Assembly: GCA_963667875.2 (NCBI GenBank)
Contig: CAXXGC010000009.1
Span: 682,001 to 746,000, forward strand
From: JAEXOD01 sp963667875
Lineage (GTDB): Bacteria > Bacteroidota > Ignavibacteria > Ignavibacteriales > Melioribacteraceae
Reading direction: 5' to 3'
Length of the DNA stretch: 64,000 nt
Part shown: positions 9,276-17,945 of the stretch, one piece after another
Numbering within the stretch: the stretch's first letter is position 1
Layout of the letters: every line of letters starts with the position of its first letter
Made by a program: the position numbers and the translations under genes
Notes under the pieces: generated by a model
Told to the model about the DNA's origin: nothing
Database searches by the model: none
What the model saw: the letters and a program-made list of their open reading frames with translations, nothing else

Positions 9276-9767
9276 ATGAAAAGAATTAAAAAAACTGTTT
9301 TATTTATTGTTCTGTTATTGTTAACAGGCTGCGCAACACATTTGGAAAGAAAGGATAAACCAATGCCGGAATATTTGTCTGAAATTAACAATATATGTGT
9401 AGCCAAAAATATTAAAGTAATACTTAAAACCAATGAAACCGAAGAAGGTTTATTTATAAAAATTGACGACAAAGTTTTAGCAATTGAACAAGATGGGAAA
9501 ATAGTTGAGTTTTTAACAGAGGATATAACAAAAATTAAGTACCCCAGAGGATTTTCCACAAGCGGTATGGTTACCGGTATGGTATTAGGGTTTGTAGCAG
9601 GGTTAATTCCTATTTGGGTATTTAATCCCGATTTGGGTGGACCTGGCGGCGGAGGTGATAAAGGTGCCGCAGGTTTTTTGTATATTATACCGCTTACAAC
9701 TGCGGCCGGTGGTGTATGGGGTGGTTCGGTATTTGATAAATATAACACAATTAGTTTGGTAAAATAA
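9276..9767 (+). CDS. Small predicted lipoprotein, second of three tandem paralogues
   Basis: 163 aa. Follows the first copy after 13 bases, so it is almost certainly in the same operon. N-terminal signal sequence ends in LLLLTG-Cys. It shares HLERKDKPMPEYL, EEGLFIKIDDKVLAIEQDG, the Gly-rich hydrophobic stretch and the terminal YNTISLV with its siblings. An open frame on the opposite strand over the same bases is a shadow. No family was recognised. Confidence 0.75.
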   Translation: MKRIKKTVLFIVLLLLTGCATHLERKDKPMPEYLSEINNICVAKNIKVILKTNETEEGLFIKIDDKVLAIEQDGKIVEFLTEDITKIKYPRGFSTSGMVTGMVLGFVAGLIPIWVFNPDLGGPGGGGDKGAAGFLYIIPLTTAAGGVWGGSVFDKYNTISLVK

Positions 9768-9781
9768 AGGGGGAACTTATA

Positions 9782-10276
9782 ATGAAGGGTGAAATAAAAA
9801 AAATATTATTTATTGTTCTGTTGTTTTTAACGGGATGCGCAACACATTTGGAAAGGAATAACACCCCATTGCCCAAATATATTGTAAAAATAAATAAAGA
9901 ATGTAAAGACGAAAAAATAATAGTAATATTTAAAACCAGCGAAAAACAAGAAGGGCTTTTTATTAAAATTGATGAAAATGTATTGGCTGTTGAACAAAAA
10001 GGAACAATAGTTGAATACCCAACCGAAGCAGTTGCAAAAATTAAATACGGAGGAAGATTTTCGCCAAGCGGTTTAGGCATTGGCGCGGGTATTGGCCTTA
10101 CAGCGGGTTTATTATACAATGGAATAGTTAAAACAAAAGATACCGGAACTTGGGAAAGCGGTGCCACCAATGAGGATAAAAATAGAATGATGGGCATGGT
10201 TGCCGTAACTGCCCTTGGCGGCCTTGTTGGTGCGTTAACAATTGATAATTACAATACAATTAGTTTGGTGGAGTGA
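9782..10276 (+). CDS. Small predicted lipoprotein, third of three tandem paralogues
   Basis: 164 aa. Starts 14 bases after the second copy, preceded by GGGGGAAC. Signal sequence ending in FLTG-Cys, HLERNNTPLPKY block, EGLFIKIDENVLAVEQKG, a Gly-rich membrane-like region that differs most from the other two copies, and terminal NYNTISLV. The conserved ends with a variable hydrophobic centre suggest that the termini carry the shared role and the membrane hairpin is free to drift. Confidence 0.75.
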   Translation: MKGEIKKILFIVLLFLTGCATHLERNNTPLPKYIVKINKECKDEKIIVIFKTSEKQEGLFIKIDENVLAVEQKGTIVEYPTEAVAKIKYGGRFSPSGLGIGAGIGLTAGLLYNGIVKTKDTGTWESGATNEDKNRMMGMVAVTALGGLVGALTIDNYNTISLVE

Positions 10277-10508
10277 AAAAATAACGGGCGGGGAAGAATA
10301 AATAATTAAAAATAATTTGCAATTGAAATAAATAATTAAGAAATTAATTTGTGAAAAATCGAATATGTGGGAAATTCGAGAATTTGGTTTTTATGTGGGG
10401 AAAATTAGGGTTTATGACAAATTGTTCAAGAAAATATAGATAATATTAATTAAAAAATTATTTTATTGAAATTTGGTAAGATTACTAATAAAGGAGGTCC
10501 TTGATTTT

Positions 10509-11375
10509 ATGGAGAAGACTCATGTAGTGAAGTGCTCAAAAAATCACATTCATAAGGTTAATATTTCCGAATTAGAGGAAATATTAGAATGGGGTAGTTG
10601 TCCAGAATGTGGTATGAATATTATTGATGTTGAACCACCAGATATAGAAGTGGAATGTCCTATATGTGGTTTTGAGGAAAGTGAAAATTGGAACTCAATA
10701 ATAGGTTGGTTTTATAATAGTTGTCCTATTTGTGAAAAAAATGACTTGAATTCTTCAATTCATATTCGAGGGTCATTTTATTATGAAACAGAATTTTATG
10801 ATAACATTGCCACTCCTGTTGAAATAGAAAAATATAAGCGCGCTGATAGACCGGATTATTGGGAAATTGTAACTCATTTCTGTGATAGAGCTGAGTTATT
10901 GTCAATTTTGAGGGATGGAAAAATATTTGCCAGACCAACTGGATATTATGGGGCAAATGCTGTCTGCTTAACTGATACACCTATTGCATATTCAAAAGAG
11001 ATACGAAATATTCATGGTGATTACGGAATTGCTTTTATGAAAAGACAAATCATTGAGAATGGCGGACAACCTGTAATTTATTTAATAGATAGATTAATAG
11101 AAAGTCAAAAAGCTTTTGGAGGATTTTCTGATGATGTTAAGCCATTTATCACATTATTAAGAATTCCTAAAACTGCTCCCAAACTGGTTCGACATCGCAA
11201 AATTGATTATTTGCATGAAAGAGAATGGCGCATTGCTAAAGATATTGATTTTGACATAATCAAACCTTTAGGATTAATACTTCCTGATGGAAGCGCTCAA
11301 TTAAAAATTGCTGGAAATGAATGGGAAATATTATTGAAGCATATCTATAAGTATGGTGAAATTAACGAGCTGTAA
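10509..11375 (+). CDS. Zinc-ribbon protein with AbiGi/ADP-ribosyltransferase-like C-terminal domain
   Basis: Start at 10509: a strong Shine-Dalgarno AAGGAGGT lies at 10491-10498, while an in-frame ATG at 10473 precedes that site. N-terminal third holds CxxC pairs (CPECG, CPICG, CPIC) typical of zinc ribbons. The rest shows HFCDRAELLSILRDGKI, then GANAVCLTDTPI, GIAFMKRQ, PVIYL and HEREWRI, a pattern I associate with abortive-infection AbiGi-like proteins, a family with a possible ADP-ribosyltransferase-like fold. This is assigned from motif memory, not a search. It is the first gene of a cluster that also holds two predicted nucleases and a DUF4238 protein, so a phage-defence role is plausible but unproven. 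Confidence 0.6.
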   Translation: MEKTHVVKCSKNHIHKVNISELEEILEWGSCPECGMNIIDVEPPDIEVECPICGFEESENWNSIIGWFYNSCPICEKNDLNSSIHIRGSFYYETEFYDNIATPVEIEKYKRADRPDYWEIVTHFCDRAELLSILRDGKIFARPTGYYGANAVCLTDTPIAYSKEIRNIHGDYGIAFMKRQIIENGGQPVIYLIDRLIESQKAFGGFSDDVKPFITLLRIPKTAPKLVRHRKIDYLHEREWRIAKDIDFDIIKPLGLILPDGSAQLKIAGNEWEILLKHIYKYGEINEL

Positions 11376-11491
11376 ACAAAGATATGAAAATTATAAATAG
11401 AATAATTGTTCCTTTGTTATTCTTGTAATGCAAATATGGAAAAATACAATTATTATTTGATGTTATATTGAATTAGTGAGGTTTTTATCCA

Positions 11492-12865
11492 ATGTCAATC
11501 ATAAGACCAAGATTAAATGATTTTTATAATATTCCTTTTACGCAAGAGGAAGTTGACTTCGCTATACCATATTTGGATGAAGATATACCTTTTTATGTAG
11601 ATCCGTTCCTTTTATGGAAATCGCCTTCTTTCCAGGATAACTCTATACATACTGCAATAACTAATTCTTTCAATTATCTTGGATATCAATATATTTCAGG
11701 TGATAAAGAGAGCTCTATAGATATGTTGCTCAGAGCTTCAGAATGCAACGAAGTAGGGCTTGGCAATTCGAAAACGAGGATTGGAAAACCAATTGGGGAA
11801 AGAACAGCTTCTACAATATTGAGTTTGTTTAAGACTATCCCTCAGATAAATAAAGCTGGATTTACGCATTTTGAAGAAATTCAGTTGCTTGTTGATAATG
11901 TTGGGAAGGATAGGATAAGCGATTTTGCATGTTCATTCATGAAATCACATTTAATAGATTATACGATTTATCAATCAGAAAGATGGGCAATTCCACGAAA
12001 AAAAATTTTGGTTGAAAATATATATAATTACAAGGCGAATATTTTCGAAACGGAAAATATTGAATTACCGATTAATGAGATTACAAATATGCCAATATTA
12101 TTTATTCCTAAAAGATGGTTGCGATTTATGCCTTGGCTTAATTACGAAAGCTTTGTAAGCGAATATCTTATAATGAAACATTCTGATTGGGAAAATAAAA
12201 GATACAGTCGAATTGAATTATTAGATTTTAATAGAAATAACTATGATTTAGTGCAAAGTTATACAAAAGCAAAAGAACTTAAGCAAACAGATTGTAAGAA
12301 TGATCCATTATTTAAGAGCATACCTGTTTTATCCTCAAAAAGGAAATTGCAAACAATCTTAAAACTCCCTACAGGCAAAGAAAATAATGCTGACAAAGAA
12401 TACGAAAATAATCTATGCCAATTATTAGCGTCATTATTTTATCCACAGTTAGATTTTGCTCAAGAACAAGTACGAACTGATTCTGGTGTCAGTATTCGGG
12501 ACTTGATTTTTTATAATAATAGAAGTTATGATTTTCTGAAAGACATTTATGATGATTATAATTGTAAGCAAATAGTATTTGAATTGAAAAATGTAAGAGA
12601 AGTTGAAAGTCAGCATATTAATCAATTAAACCGATACTTGTCCACAAATTTTGGGAGATTTGGTATAATATTTACTAGAAATGCTCCCCCCAAAAAAATA
12701 ATAAAAAACACCATTGATCTTTGGTCAGGTCAAAGAGTTTGCATTCTAATTTTGACAGATGCCGAATTAAAACTAATGTGTGATATTTATGAAAATAAAC
12801 AAAGATTACCAGTAGAAGTAATCAAAATGAAATTAATTGAATTTAAAAGAAATTGTCCATCTTAG
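11492..12865 (+). CDS. Predicted PD-(D/E)XK-like nuclease of a possible defence operon
   Basis: 457 aa, soluble. The C-terminal third has the signature of a restriction-like nuclease fold: Asp in GVSIRDLIFYN, then FELKNVREVESQHINQLNRYL (E-x-K core followed by a helix with Gln), then GIIFTRNAP. The N-terminal two thirds were not recognised. It is preceded by GTGAGG near -15 and followed after 8 bases by the first of two small paralogues, so at least three genes are co-transcribed. Working idea: a nuclease effector with small accessory or immunity proteins. The fold assignment rests on the motif alone. Confidence 0.6.
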   Translation: MSIIRPRLNDFYNIPFTQEEVDFAIPYLDEDIPFYVDPFLLWKSPSFQDNSIHTAITNSFNYLGYQYISGDKESSIDMLLRASECNEVGLGNSKTRIGKPIGERTASTILSLFKTIPQINKAGFTHFEEIQLLVDNVGKDRISDFACSFMKSHLIDYTIYQSERWAIPRKKILVENIYNYKANIFETENIELPINEITNMPILFIPKRWLRFMPWLNYESFVSEYLIMKHSDWENKRYSRIELLDFNRNNYDLVQSYTKAKELKQTDCKNDPLFKSIPVLSSKRKLQTILKLPTGKENNADKEYENNLCQLLASLFYPQLDFAQEQVRTDSGVSIRDLIFYNNRSYDFLKDIYDDYNCKQIVFELKNVREVESQHINQLNRYLSTNFGRFGIIFTRNAPPKKIIKNTIDLWSGQRVCILILTDAELKLMCDIYENKQRLPVEVIKMKLIEFKRNCPS

Positions 12866-12873
12866 GAGTAAAA

Positions 12874-13236
12874 ATGACAGAAAAACAAATTGATCAATTT
12901 GAAAAGACGTTTGCACAAATTATTAGTGTATATGAGGAATTTACAAACCTATCAAAAAAATCACCTGACGGACAAGTTAACAAATTTAAACTCTCATTTG
13001 TTAATACAATTATTAACGAAGCTAATACAATTTTAATGAAAGAAAGTATTCCATTTGCTGATTTTCAAGGGTTTGATATTGATTCATTACCTTCAAATAG
13101 CGATATTATTTTCATATATTCACAATATCTAAATAGTTTTCAAAAAATAATCCGAGATAATACAAGATATGGTTTATGGCTTATTGACGGAACGAAATCC
13201 GATAAACCGATATTTAAATCGTATGGAGATAAATGA
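12874..13236 (+). CDS. Small protein, first of two tandem paralogues beside the nuclease
   Basis: Start at 12874 (MTEKQIDQFEKTF), with AGGAG 6 bases upstream; an in-frame ATG at 12853 lies inside the nuclease gene. 120 aa, mostly helical, no membrane segment. It shares LSKK...VNKFKLSFVNTII, then DSLPSNSD and a following helix (SQYLNSF) with the next gene. Its placement directly after a predicted nuclease, and duplication in tandem, fit an immunity, adaptor or regulator role. Nothing in the sequence says which. Confidence 0.65.
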   Translation: MTEKQIDQFEKTFAQIISVYEEFTNLSKKSPDGQVNKFKLSFVNTIINEANTILMKESIPFADFQGFDIDSLPSNSDIIFIYSQYLNSFQKIIRDNTRYGLWLIDGTKSDKPIFKSYGDK

Positions 13237-13592
13237 TGTCTACAATTAAAAAAATATATATAACTTCTAAAAATGTTTCCGATTTCGAAATGTTGGAACC
13301 ACTTTTAGAAGAATTGTTTAATGAAATAAAAGAATTAAGCAAGAAAAAACAAGATAGTGTTCTGAACAAATTTAAAGTATCTATGATTAATAAAATATTG
13401 GTACAAATAAAAGTCTTATTATCTTCAGAGTCAACGAATCAATTTCTAGAATTGCTTGATGAAGATTCACTACCAAATAATAGTGATGCTGTATTGGTTC
13501 TTTCTCAATTTAAATCATCAATGAAACAGTACAAAAGAAAATATTACATGGTTGATGAATATGAAGAATGGAATTGGTTGGTGAAAAATTGA
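13233..13592 (+). CDS. Small protein, second of two tandem paralogues beside the nuclease
   Basis: 119 aa. The start overlaps the stop of its paralogue (ATGATG/TGA), indicating translational coupling. Conserved with the previous gene: LSKKKQDSVLNKFKVSMINKI, then DEDSLPNNSD and SQFKSSM. The second copy lacks some of the N-terminal helix residues and has a different acidic, Trp-containing tail (EEWNWL). Divergence is high, so the duplication is not recent, which argues that both copies are kept by selection. Function unknown. Confidence 0.65.
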   Translation: MMSTIKKIYITSKNVSDFEMLEPLLEELFNEIKELSKKKQDSVLNKFKVSMINKILVQIKVLLSSESTNQFLELLDEDSLPNNSDAVLVLSQFKSSMKQYKRKYYMVDEYEEWNWLVKN

Positions 13593-13764
13593 AGTGTATA
13601 ATATTATTTTGACTGATTGAAATTGTTTTTGGAAGTATAAGTAATGCAGAATAAAAGAATAATAATTATGCCTGCTTGTGAAAATTACGATGATTTAGTT
13701 TATTTATAATAGTATAAATTTTTAGCAGTAATCGCAATAGTAGAACCAGATAAAGACAAATCTC

Positions 13765-14895
13765 ATGTCGCAAAAAAAAAGACAGCATTATGTACCTAAA
13801 TTTTTATTAAAAAAATTTTCAATTGATGGAAATGATAAGCAAATTAATATATATAATATTGAAAATGCAAAATTTATTACAAATGCTTCATTAAAAGAAC
13901 AATGCGCATTAGATTATTTTTATGGTAAAGATGATGATCTTGAAGAGGGCTTTGCTGAAATGGAAACTGAAGCCTCAAAAATTATTAATTCGATAATATT
14001 AAAAAACATAGTGCCTGAACGCAAGTCAGTAGACTTTCTTACACTAATAAGTTTTAGTTTAATTTTAAGTGCTCGTACGCCTAATTGTGAAGAAGAAATT
14101 TCGGATTTTTTTAGTGCTATTGATAAAAAAATGATGATGATGGATCCACGTTTGAAACAATATGGTGATAAAATTGAATGTAAGATTAATGAGCCGCTAA
14201 AACGAAGTTTATATGCTATGATCTCTGAACTACCAGTTGCGTTAGATTTGGAAGTCAAATTGTTGGTAAATAACACTGCAAAATCTTTTTGGCTATCAGA
14301 CAACCCTGTAGTATATTATAATAGTTTCTTTGAGAAAAAAACCAAGTGGTTTACTGGTACTGGTTTGGCAGATAAGGGGTTGCAGATATTTTTACCAATT
14401 TCTCCTAAACATATGTTACATTTTTATGATAGCGATGTTTACAAGGTTGGTTGTGCGAGGAAAAAAACCATTGAATTATTTAATGATTATGATATTTACT
14501 CCCTTAATAAAATACAATTTATTAATTCAAAAAATTGTATTTATAGTAATCAAGGCTTCATTGAACCAGAGATTAATCAACTAAACGATATTAATAAGAA
14601 AATTAAAAATAATCAAGAACCAATATGCCAGGAATGCAAAACACAGTTTCAAAAACAAGACAACGAGGTAGTGCTTCTCACCAGATTACGTAAAAACATA
14701 AACTGCAAATTCTCATTAAAAATAATTAAATTATTAGACAAGGCAAAAAAATATGATTTGGGAAATAAACTAATTCATTATAGAAATGAAAGCTTAGTAA
14801 AGGCGAATCAGGAATTTCTTAGATTGGTTGATAATGGACAATATAATTTGTATGATATCATTAAATTTGCAAAAGATAAAACGGGAAAAGCTTGA
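13765..14895 (+). CDS. DUF4238 family protein
   Basis: 376 aa. The N terminus MSQKKRQHYVPKFLLKKFS is the hallmark of DUF4238 (H-Y-V/I-P-x-F/Y-x-L-K/R-x-F), followed by an LKEQCALDYFYG block. A second conserved stretch, FWLSDNPVVYYN, and IFLPISPKHMLHFYD, also fit the family. A C-terminal pair of Cys (CQEC) is present. No biochemical role is established that I can cite. It lies between two predicted nucleases in the defence-like cluster. The ribosome site is poor, and the 170 bases upstream contain only a 21-codon frame that I do not call as a gene. Confidence 0.65.
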   Translation: MSQKKRQHYVPKFLLKKFSIDGNDKQINIYNIENAKFITNASLKEQCALDYFYGKDDDLEEGFAEMETEASKIINSIILKNIVPERKSVDFLTLISFSLILSARTPNCEEEISDFFSAIDKKMMMMDPRLKQYGDKIECKINEPLKRSLYAMISELPVALDLEVKLLVNNTAKSFWLSDNPVVYYNSFFEKKTKWFTGTGLADKGLQIFLPISPKHMLHFYDSDVYKVGCARKKTIELFNDYDIYSLNKIQFINSKNCIYSNQGFIEPEINQLNDINKKIKNNQEPICQECKTQFQKQDNEVVLLTRLRKNINCKFSLKIIKLLDKAKKYDLGNKLIHYRNESLVKANQEFLRLVDNGQYNLYDIIKFAKDKTGKA

Positions 14896-14976
14896 TTAAA
14901 TAAATATTATCTATGACATTAAAATATTATGTAAATTATTTATAGAAGAAATTATTGATAAATATATAGGCACTCA

Positions 14977-15858
14977 ATGTACTTACACAAACATATTTCA
15001 GCAAATAATGTATCAATAGAAAAATTTCCTTTTTTAAGGGAAATTGCAATGGAAGCCTATTTAATAGAAAACCCTGTGGCGTTATCTATGGAATTGGAAG
15101 GGTTTAATGATGTGGAGATATTAGAATGTGAGGTTTCGCTGCTTGAGGGACGAAACGACAGAAACACAGACGGCAGAATTGATATTTTAGCAAAATACGG
15201 GCAGGAGTATATTGCTATTGTTGAATTAAAATTAGGCGAACTAACCGAACAGCATTTAACCCAACTAGAAAGTTATTTAAAAGAAAGAAAACAGATTTTG
15301 CAAAAACTCCCTAAAATTTGGGATACAAGCGTAAGCAAAGAACCTAAATGGATTGGTGTAATGATAGGGGCAACAATAAATCCCGATCTTATGCTTAAAA
15401 TACGAAAGGGTTATTATTACGATTTTGATATACCTATTGCAGCATTAGCAATTAACAGATACAAGGGCAAAGATGGGAATGTTTATGTAGTTACCGATAC
15501 ATATTTTATTGAAAGAGTAAAAAATAAAGATTACACAAAATATTTATTTAATGGGCAAAAGTATGGTAAAAACCGCCTTGTATTGGCAGTAATTAAAGAT
15601 CATGTTGAAAAAAATCCCAAAATAACATTCAGTCAATTGCAGGTAAAATTCCCCAATATTTTACAAGGGCGGGAAACATTTACAACGGAAAGTGAAGCAA
15701 AACAAAAACGAGACAAACGGAATTTTATTGCACCTGAAGAATTAATTACTTTGGCCGATGAAACAATTGCAGTCAGCACAGAATGGGGCATTGGTAATAT
15801 AAATAATTTTATAAACCATTGTAAAAATATTAAAATAGGAATAAAAATAACGTTATAA
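14977..15858 (+). CDS. Predicted PD-(D/E)XK nuclease with C-terminal wHTH-like domain
   Basis: 293 aa. Nuclease-like core near residues 60-100: DGRIDILAKYGQEYIAIVELKLG gives the D...E-x-K arrangement, followed by EQHLTQLESYL, the helix with conserved Gln seen in NucS/DUF91-like enzymes. The C-terminal half (LVLAVIKDHVEKNPKITFSQL, FIAPEELITLAD, WGIGNINNFINH) matches the winged-helix-like tail that often follows such nucleases in restriction and mobile-element loci. No methyltransferase is adjacent. It is the last gene of the 10.5-15.9 kb cluster. Confidence 0.65.
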   Translation: MYLHKHISANNVSIEKFPFLREIAMEAYLIENPVALSMELEGFNDVEILECEVSLLEGRNDRNTDGRIDILAKYGQEYIAIVELKLGELTEQHLTQLESYLKERKQILQKLPKIWDTSVSKEPKWIGVMIGATINPDLMLKIRKGYYYDFDIPIAALAINRYKGKDGNVYVVTDTYFIERVKNKDYTKYLFNGQKYGKNRLVLAVIKDHVEKNPKITFSQLQVKFPNILQGRETFTTESEAKQKRDKRNFIAPEELITLADETIAVSTEWGIGNINNFINHCKNIKIGIKITL

Positions 15859-16465
15859 AATAACTATTGTGCCGCATCTATGAAGCTTAAAACCGGGTGG
15901 TGTGGGGGTTTGTTTTTCTATACATCTTTCACCCGCAGGCGGGTTTGATTTATGGCGGTTAATGATGGTTGGCTAATAACATAATTAATGCGAAAAATAT
16001 CCCCCAGCCGACAATTATTAATTTGCCGGGTAAAATCCCGTTTACGGGAGGAAGATATATAAAAACGGATACCCCGTAAAAACAAAAGCCGCGTAGCCGC
16101 GAAATGTAATTTGGTATTTATTTTTAATTTTAATCCATTTTATAGACTGTTGAACATTGAACTTCATCCGAAGTTCTTTTTTATTCTTTATTGTTGTGTT
16201 ACAGACATTAAACTTCTTCGAAGTTTGAACAGCTTATTTATATATACAAATTGCTGTTAATATAAAACGTGTTTACACAACAGCAAACAAATCAATTGTT
16301 TATAATTAACCCAGCCATTTATGGCTGGGAATAAAAACGAATAAAAACGAATAAAAACAATTGAAAAATACCTAAAAATAACACGCTATTGCAAAATATT
16401 CCCCGGCGGGATTAACCGGGGTTGAATCTTTATAAAATAATAATACATTTTTTGTTAGCGCGTAT
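15859..16465. repeat. 607-bp palindrome-rich noncoding region
   Basis: No gene found. At least six perfect short inverted repeats follow one another: 15931-15944 (ACCCGC/GCGGGT), 16037-16048 (CCCGT/ACGGG), 16159-16176 (GAACTTC/GAAGTTC, followed by T6), 16210-16226 (AAACTTC/GAAGTTT), 16310-16329 (CCCAGCCAT/ATGGCTGGG) and 16401-16421 (CCCCGG/CCGGGG). A 10-bp unit, AATAAAAACG, is repeated three times at 16330-16359. The 16159-16182 hairpin plus T tract could terminate plus-strand transcription of the defence cluster. Confidence 0.75.
16159..16182 (+). terminator. Putative intrinsic terminator
   Basis: GAACTTC/GAAGTTC stem with a 4-base loop (ATCC), followed directly by six T. It lies 300 bases after the last plus-strand gene of the cluster, so its target transcript is uncertain. 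Confidence 0.45.
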
Positions 16466-17545
16466 TTAAAATTTTACTTGGTATTTTTTATACTGTTTTT
16501 GGAATTTACTCAAATTTTTCCATTTTTCTTTTTTGTTTAAAAATGCATTAATATCAGATTTGCTGTTAAGATATTCCTGTTCCTTATTTAATTTTAAATA
16601 ATTGTTATATCTTTCTTTTGAAATTGTTCCGGTTTCAAGGGCTTCCAAAACGGCGCATCCTTTTTCGTTAATGTGTTTGCAGTCCTTAAATCTGCAATCT
16701 TGCGCAATAATATCAATTTCGTCAAAAACATTTCCAATACTGTCATCCGTTAACCAAAGATGAAACTCGCGCATACCGGGAGTATCTATTAATACACCGC
16801 CGGTTGGTAAAACAAACAATTCCCTTGCGGTTGTAGTATGTTTACCTCTGCTATCTTTTTGGCGCACTTCATTTGTTGTTTGTATTTCCTCACCCAGCAG
16901 TTTATTTATTATTGTTGATTTCCCGGTACCCGATGAACCAACAAAAGCGTAAGTGTTATTGGGTTTGATCAGTTTAATAAATTCATCAATACCCCGGTTA
17001 TCCAAAACGCTTATTGCAATAACTTCTATGCCGGGGATAGTATTTTTAACTTGGGTTATTTTGTCTTCAACCGAATTGCATAAATCGGATTTGCTTAAAA
17101 CAACAAACGGTTTTATACCGCCGCTTTTTGCCATAACCAAATATCGTTCAAGTCGGCGCAAGTTAAAGTTATTATCTAAACTTTGTACTATAAACAAAGT
17201 ATCAATATTAACTGCAATAATTTGCTCTTTAACTTCAATACCGGCCGATTTGCGCGAAAACACAGTATTTCTTTTTAGCACTTCCTGAATAATTCCCTTT
17301 TGTTCATCGGGAAAATAATTTAACAAAACCCAATCGCCTACTTTTGGTAATTCGGAATTTGAATCGGCGGAAAATAATAATTTGCCCGATACTTCAGCAC
17401 TTAGTTCGCCATATTGGCTGTAAACGGTATAACGGTGTTTGTTTTCTACCGCTATTCTTCCGGGTATAAATGATTTGTTGTTTGTGTTTGAATTAAATAA
17501 TTCATCAAAAAAATTATTCCAACCTAAATCAGTTAGATTAAACAT
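16466..17545 (-). CDS. rsgA: Ribosome small subunit-dependent GTPase A
   Basis: Circularly permuted GTPase that assists late 30S subunit maturation. Seen: N-terminal OB-fold part, then the permuted G motifs in the order G4 (LSKSDL), G1 (GSSGTGKST) and G3 (DTPGMRE), and the C-terminal zinc knuckle CRFKDCKHINEKGC (Cys-x5-His-x5-Cys type with preceding Cys). Length is normal for the family. Start chosen at 17545 because GGAG lies at a good distance upstream; an in-frame ATG at 17575 would add ten residues. Flanking genes are unrelated, so it is probably transcribed alone. Confidence 0.93.
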   Translation of the reverse strand: MFNLTDLGWNNFFDELFNSNTNNKSFIPGRIAVENKHRYTVYSQYGELSAEVSGKLLFSADSNSELPKVGDWVLLNYFPDEQKGIIQEVLKRNTVFSRKSAGIEVKEQIIAVNIDTLFIVQSLDNNFNLRRLERYLVMAKSGGIKPFVVLSKSDLCNSVEDKITQVKNTIPGIEVIAISVLDNRGIDEFIKLIKPNNTYAFVGSSGTGKSTIINKLLGEEIQTTNEVRQKDSRGKHTTTARELFVLPTGGVLIDTPGMREFHLWLTDDSIGNVFDEIDIIAQDCRFKDCKHINEKGCAVLEALETGTISKERYNNYLKLNKEQEYLNSKSDINAFLNKKEKWKNLSKFQKQYKKYQVKF

Positions 17546-17945
17546 TGTAAGTTCTCCATATATTTCAGGGAACATAAATTAAGTTTTGTAAAATATACAA
17601 AAACGAATTCACATTCCTTTTTTATCGTAAATTATGTATAAATATATATTAATTAATTAAACGGCAGGGTATACTTTACCCGGCGTTTATAAAATGATAT
17701 GCAACAGATTTAACAGTTAGTTAATAACTGCAATTTCCGTTGATTTTACGACTTGATCCGATATATGTTTAGAGAAATTGATAAAAAACCATCCAATTTT
17801 AATTTTAAAATCTATTTCCAAAACAGAAATATTTTTTTTTGATGATTACTAAAATACAGATTATTTTAAAAAATAAAAACGAAATTTGAAAAATTATTTA
17901 TAGCGGTAAAAATAAAAGCGAATTGTTGCTAATTGATAAGATAGG
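17546..17945. other. AT-rich spacer, nothing recognised
   Basis: 400 bp between rsgA and the prenyltransferase gene, upstream of one minus-strand gene and downstream of the other. Contains a run of nine T near 17830 and no hairpin, repeat or small gene that I can support. Confidence 0.5.

Noticed and set aside
8887..10197. Long minus-strand frames opposite the three plus-strand lipoproteins
   Set aside because: They arise from antisense reading of conserved paralogues, rich in Pro/Ser, and follow the plus-strand gene limits.
13620..13764. Small frame before the DUF4238 gene (21 codons from 13644)
   Set aside because: Too short, no ribosome site, no similarity to its neighbours.
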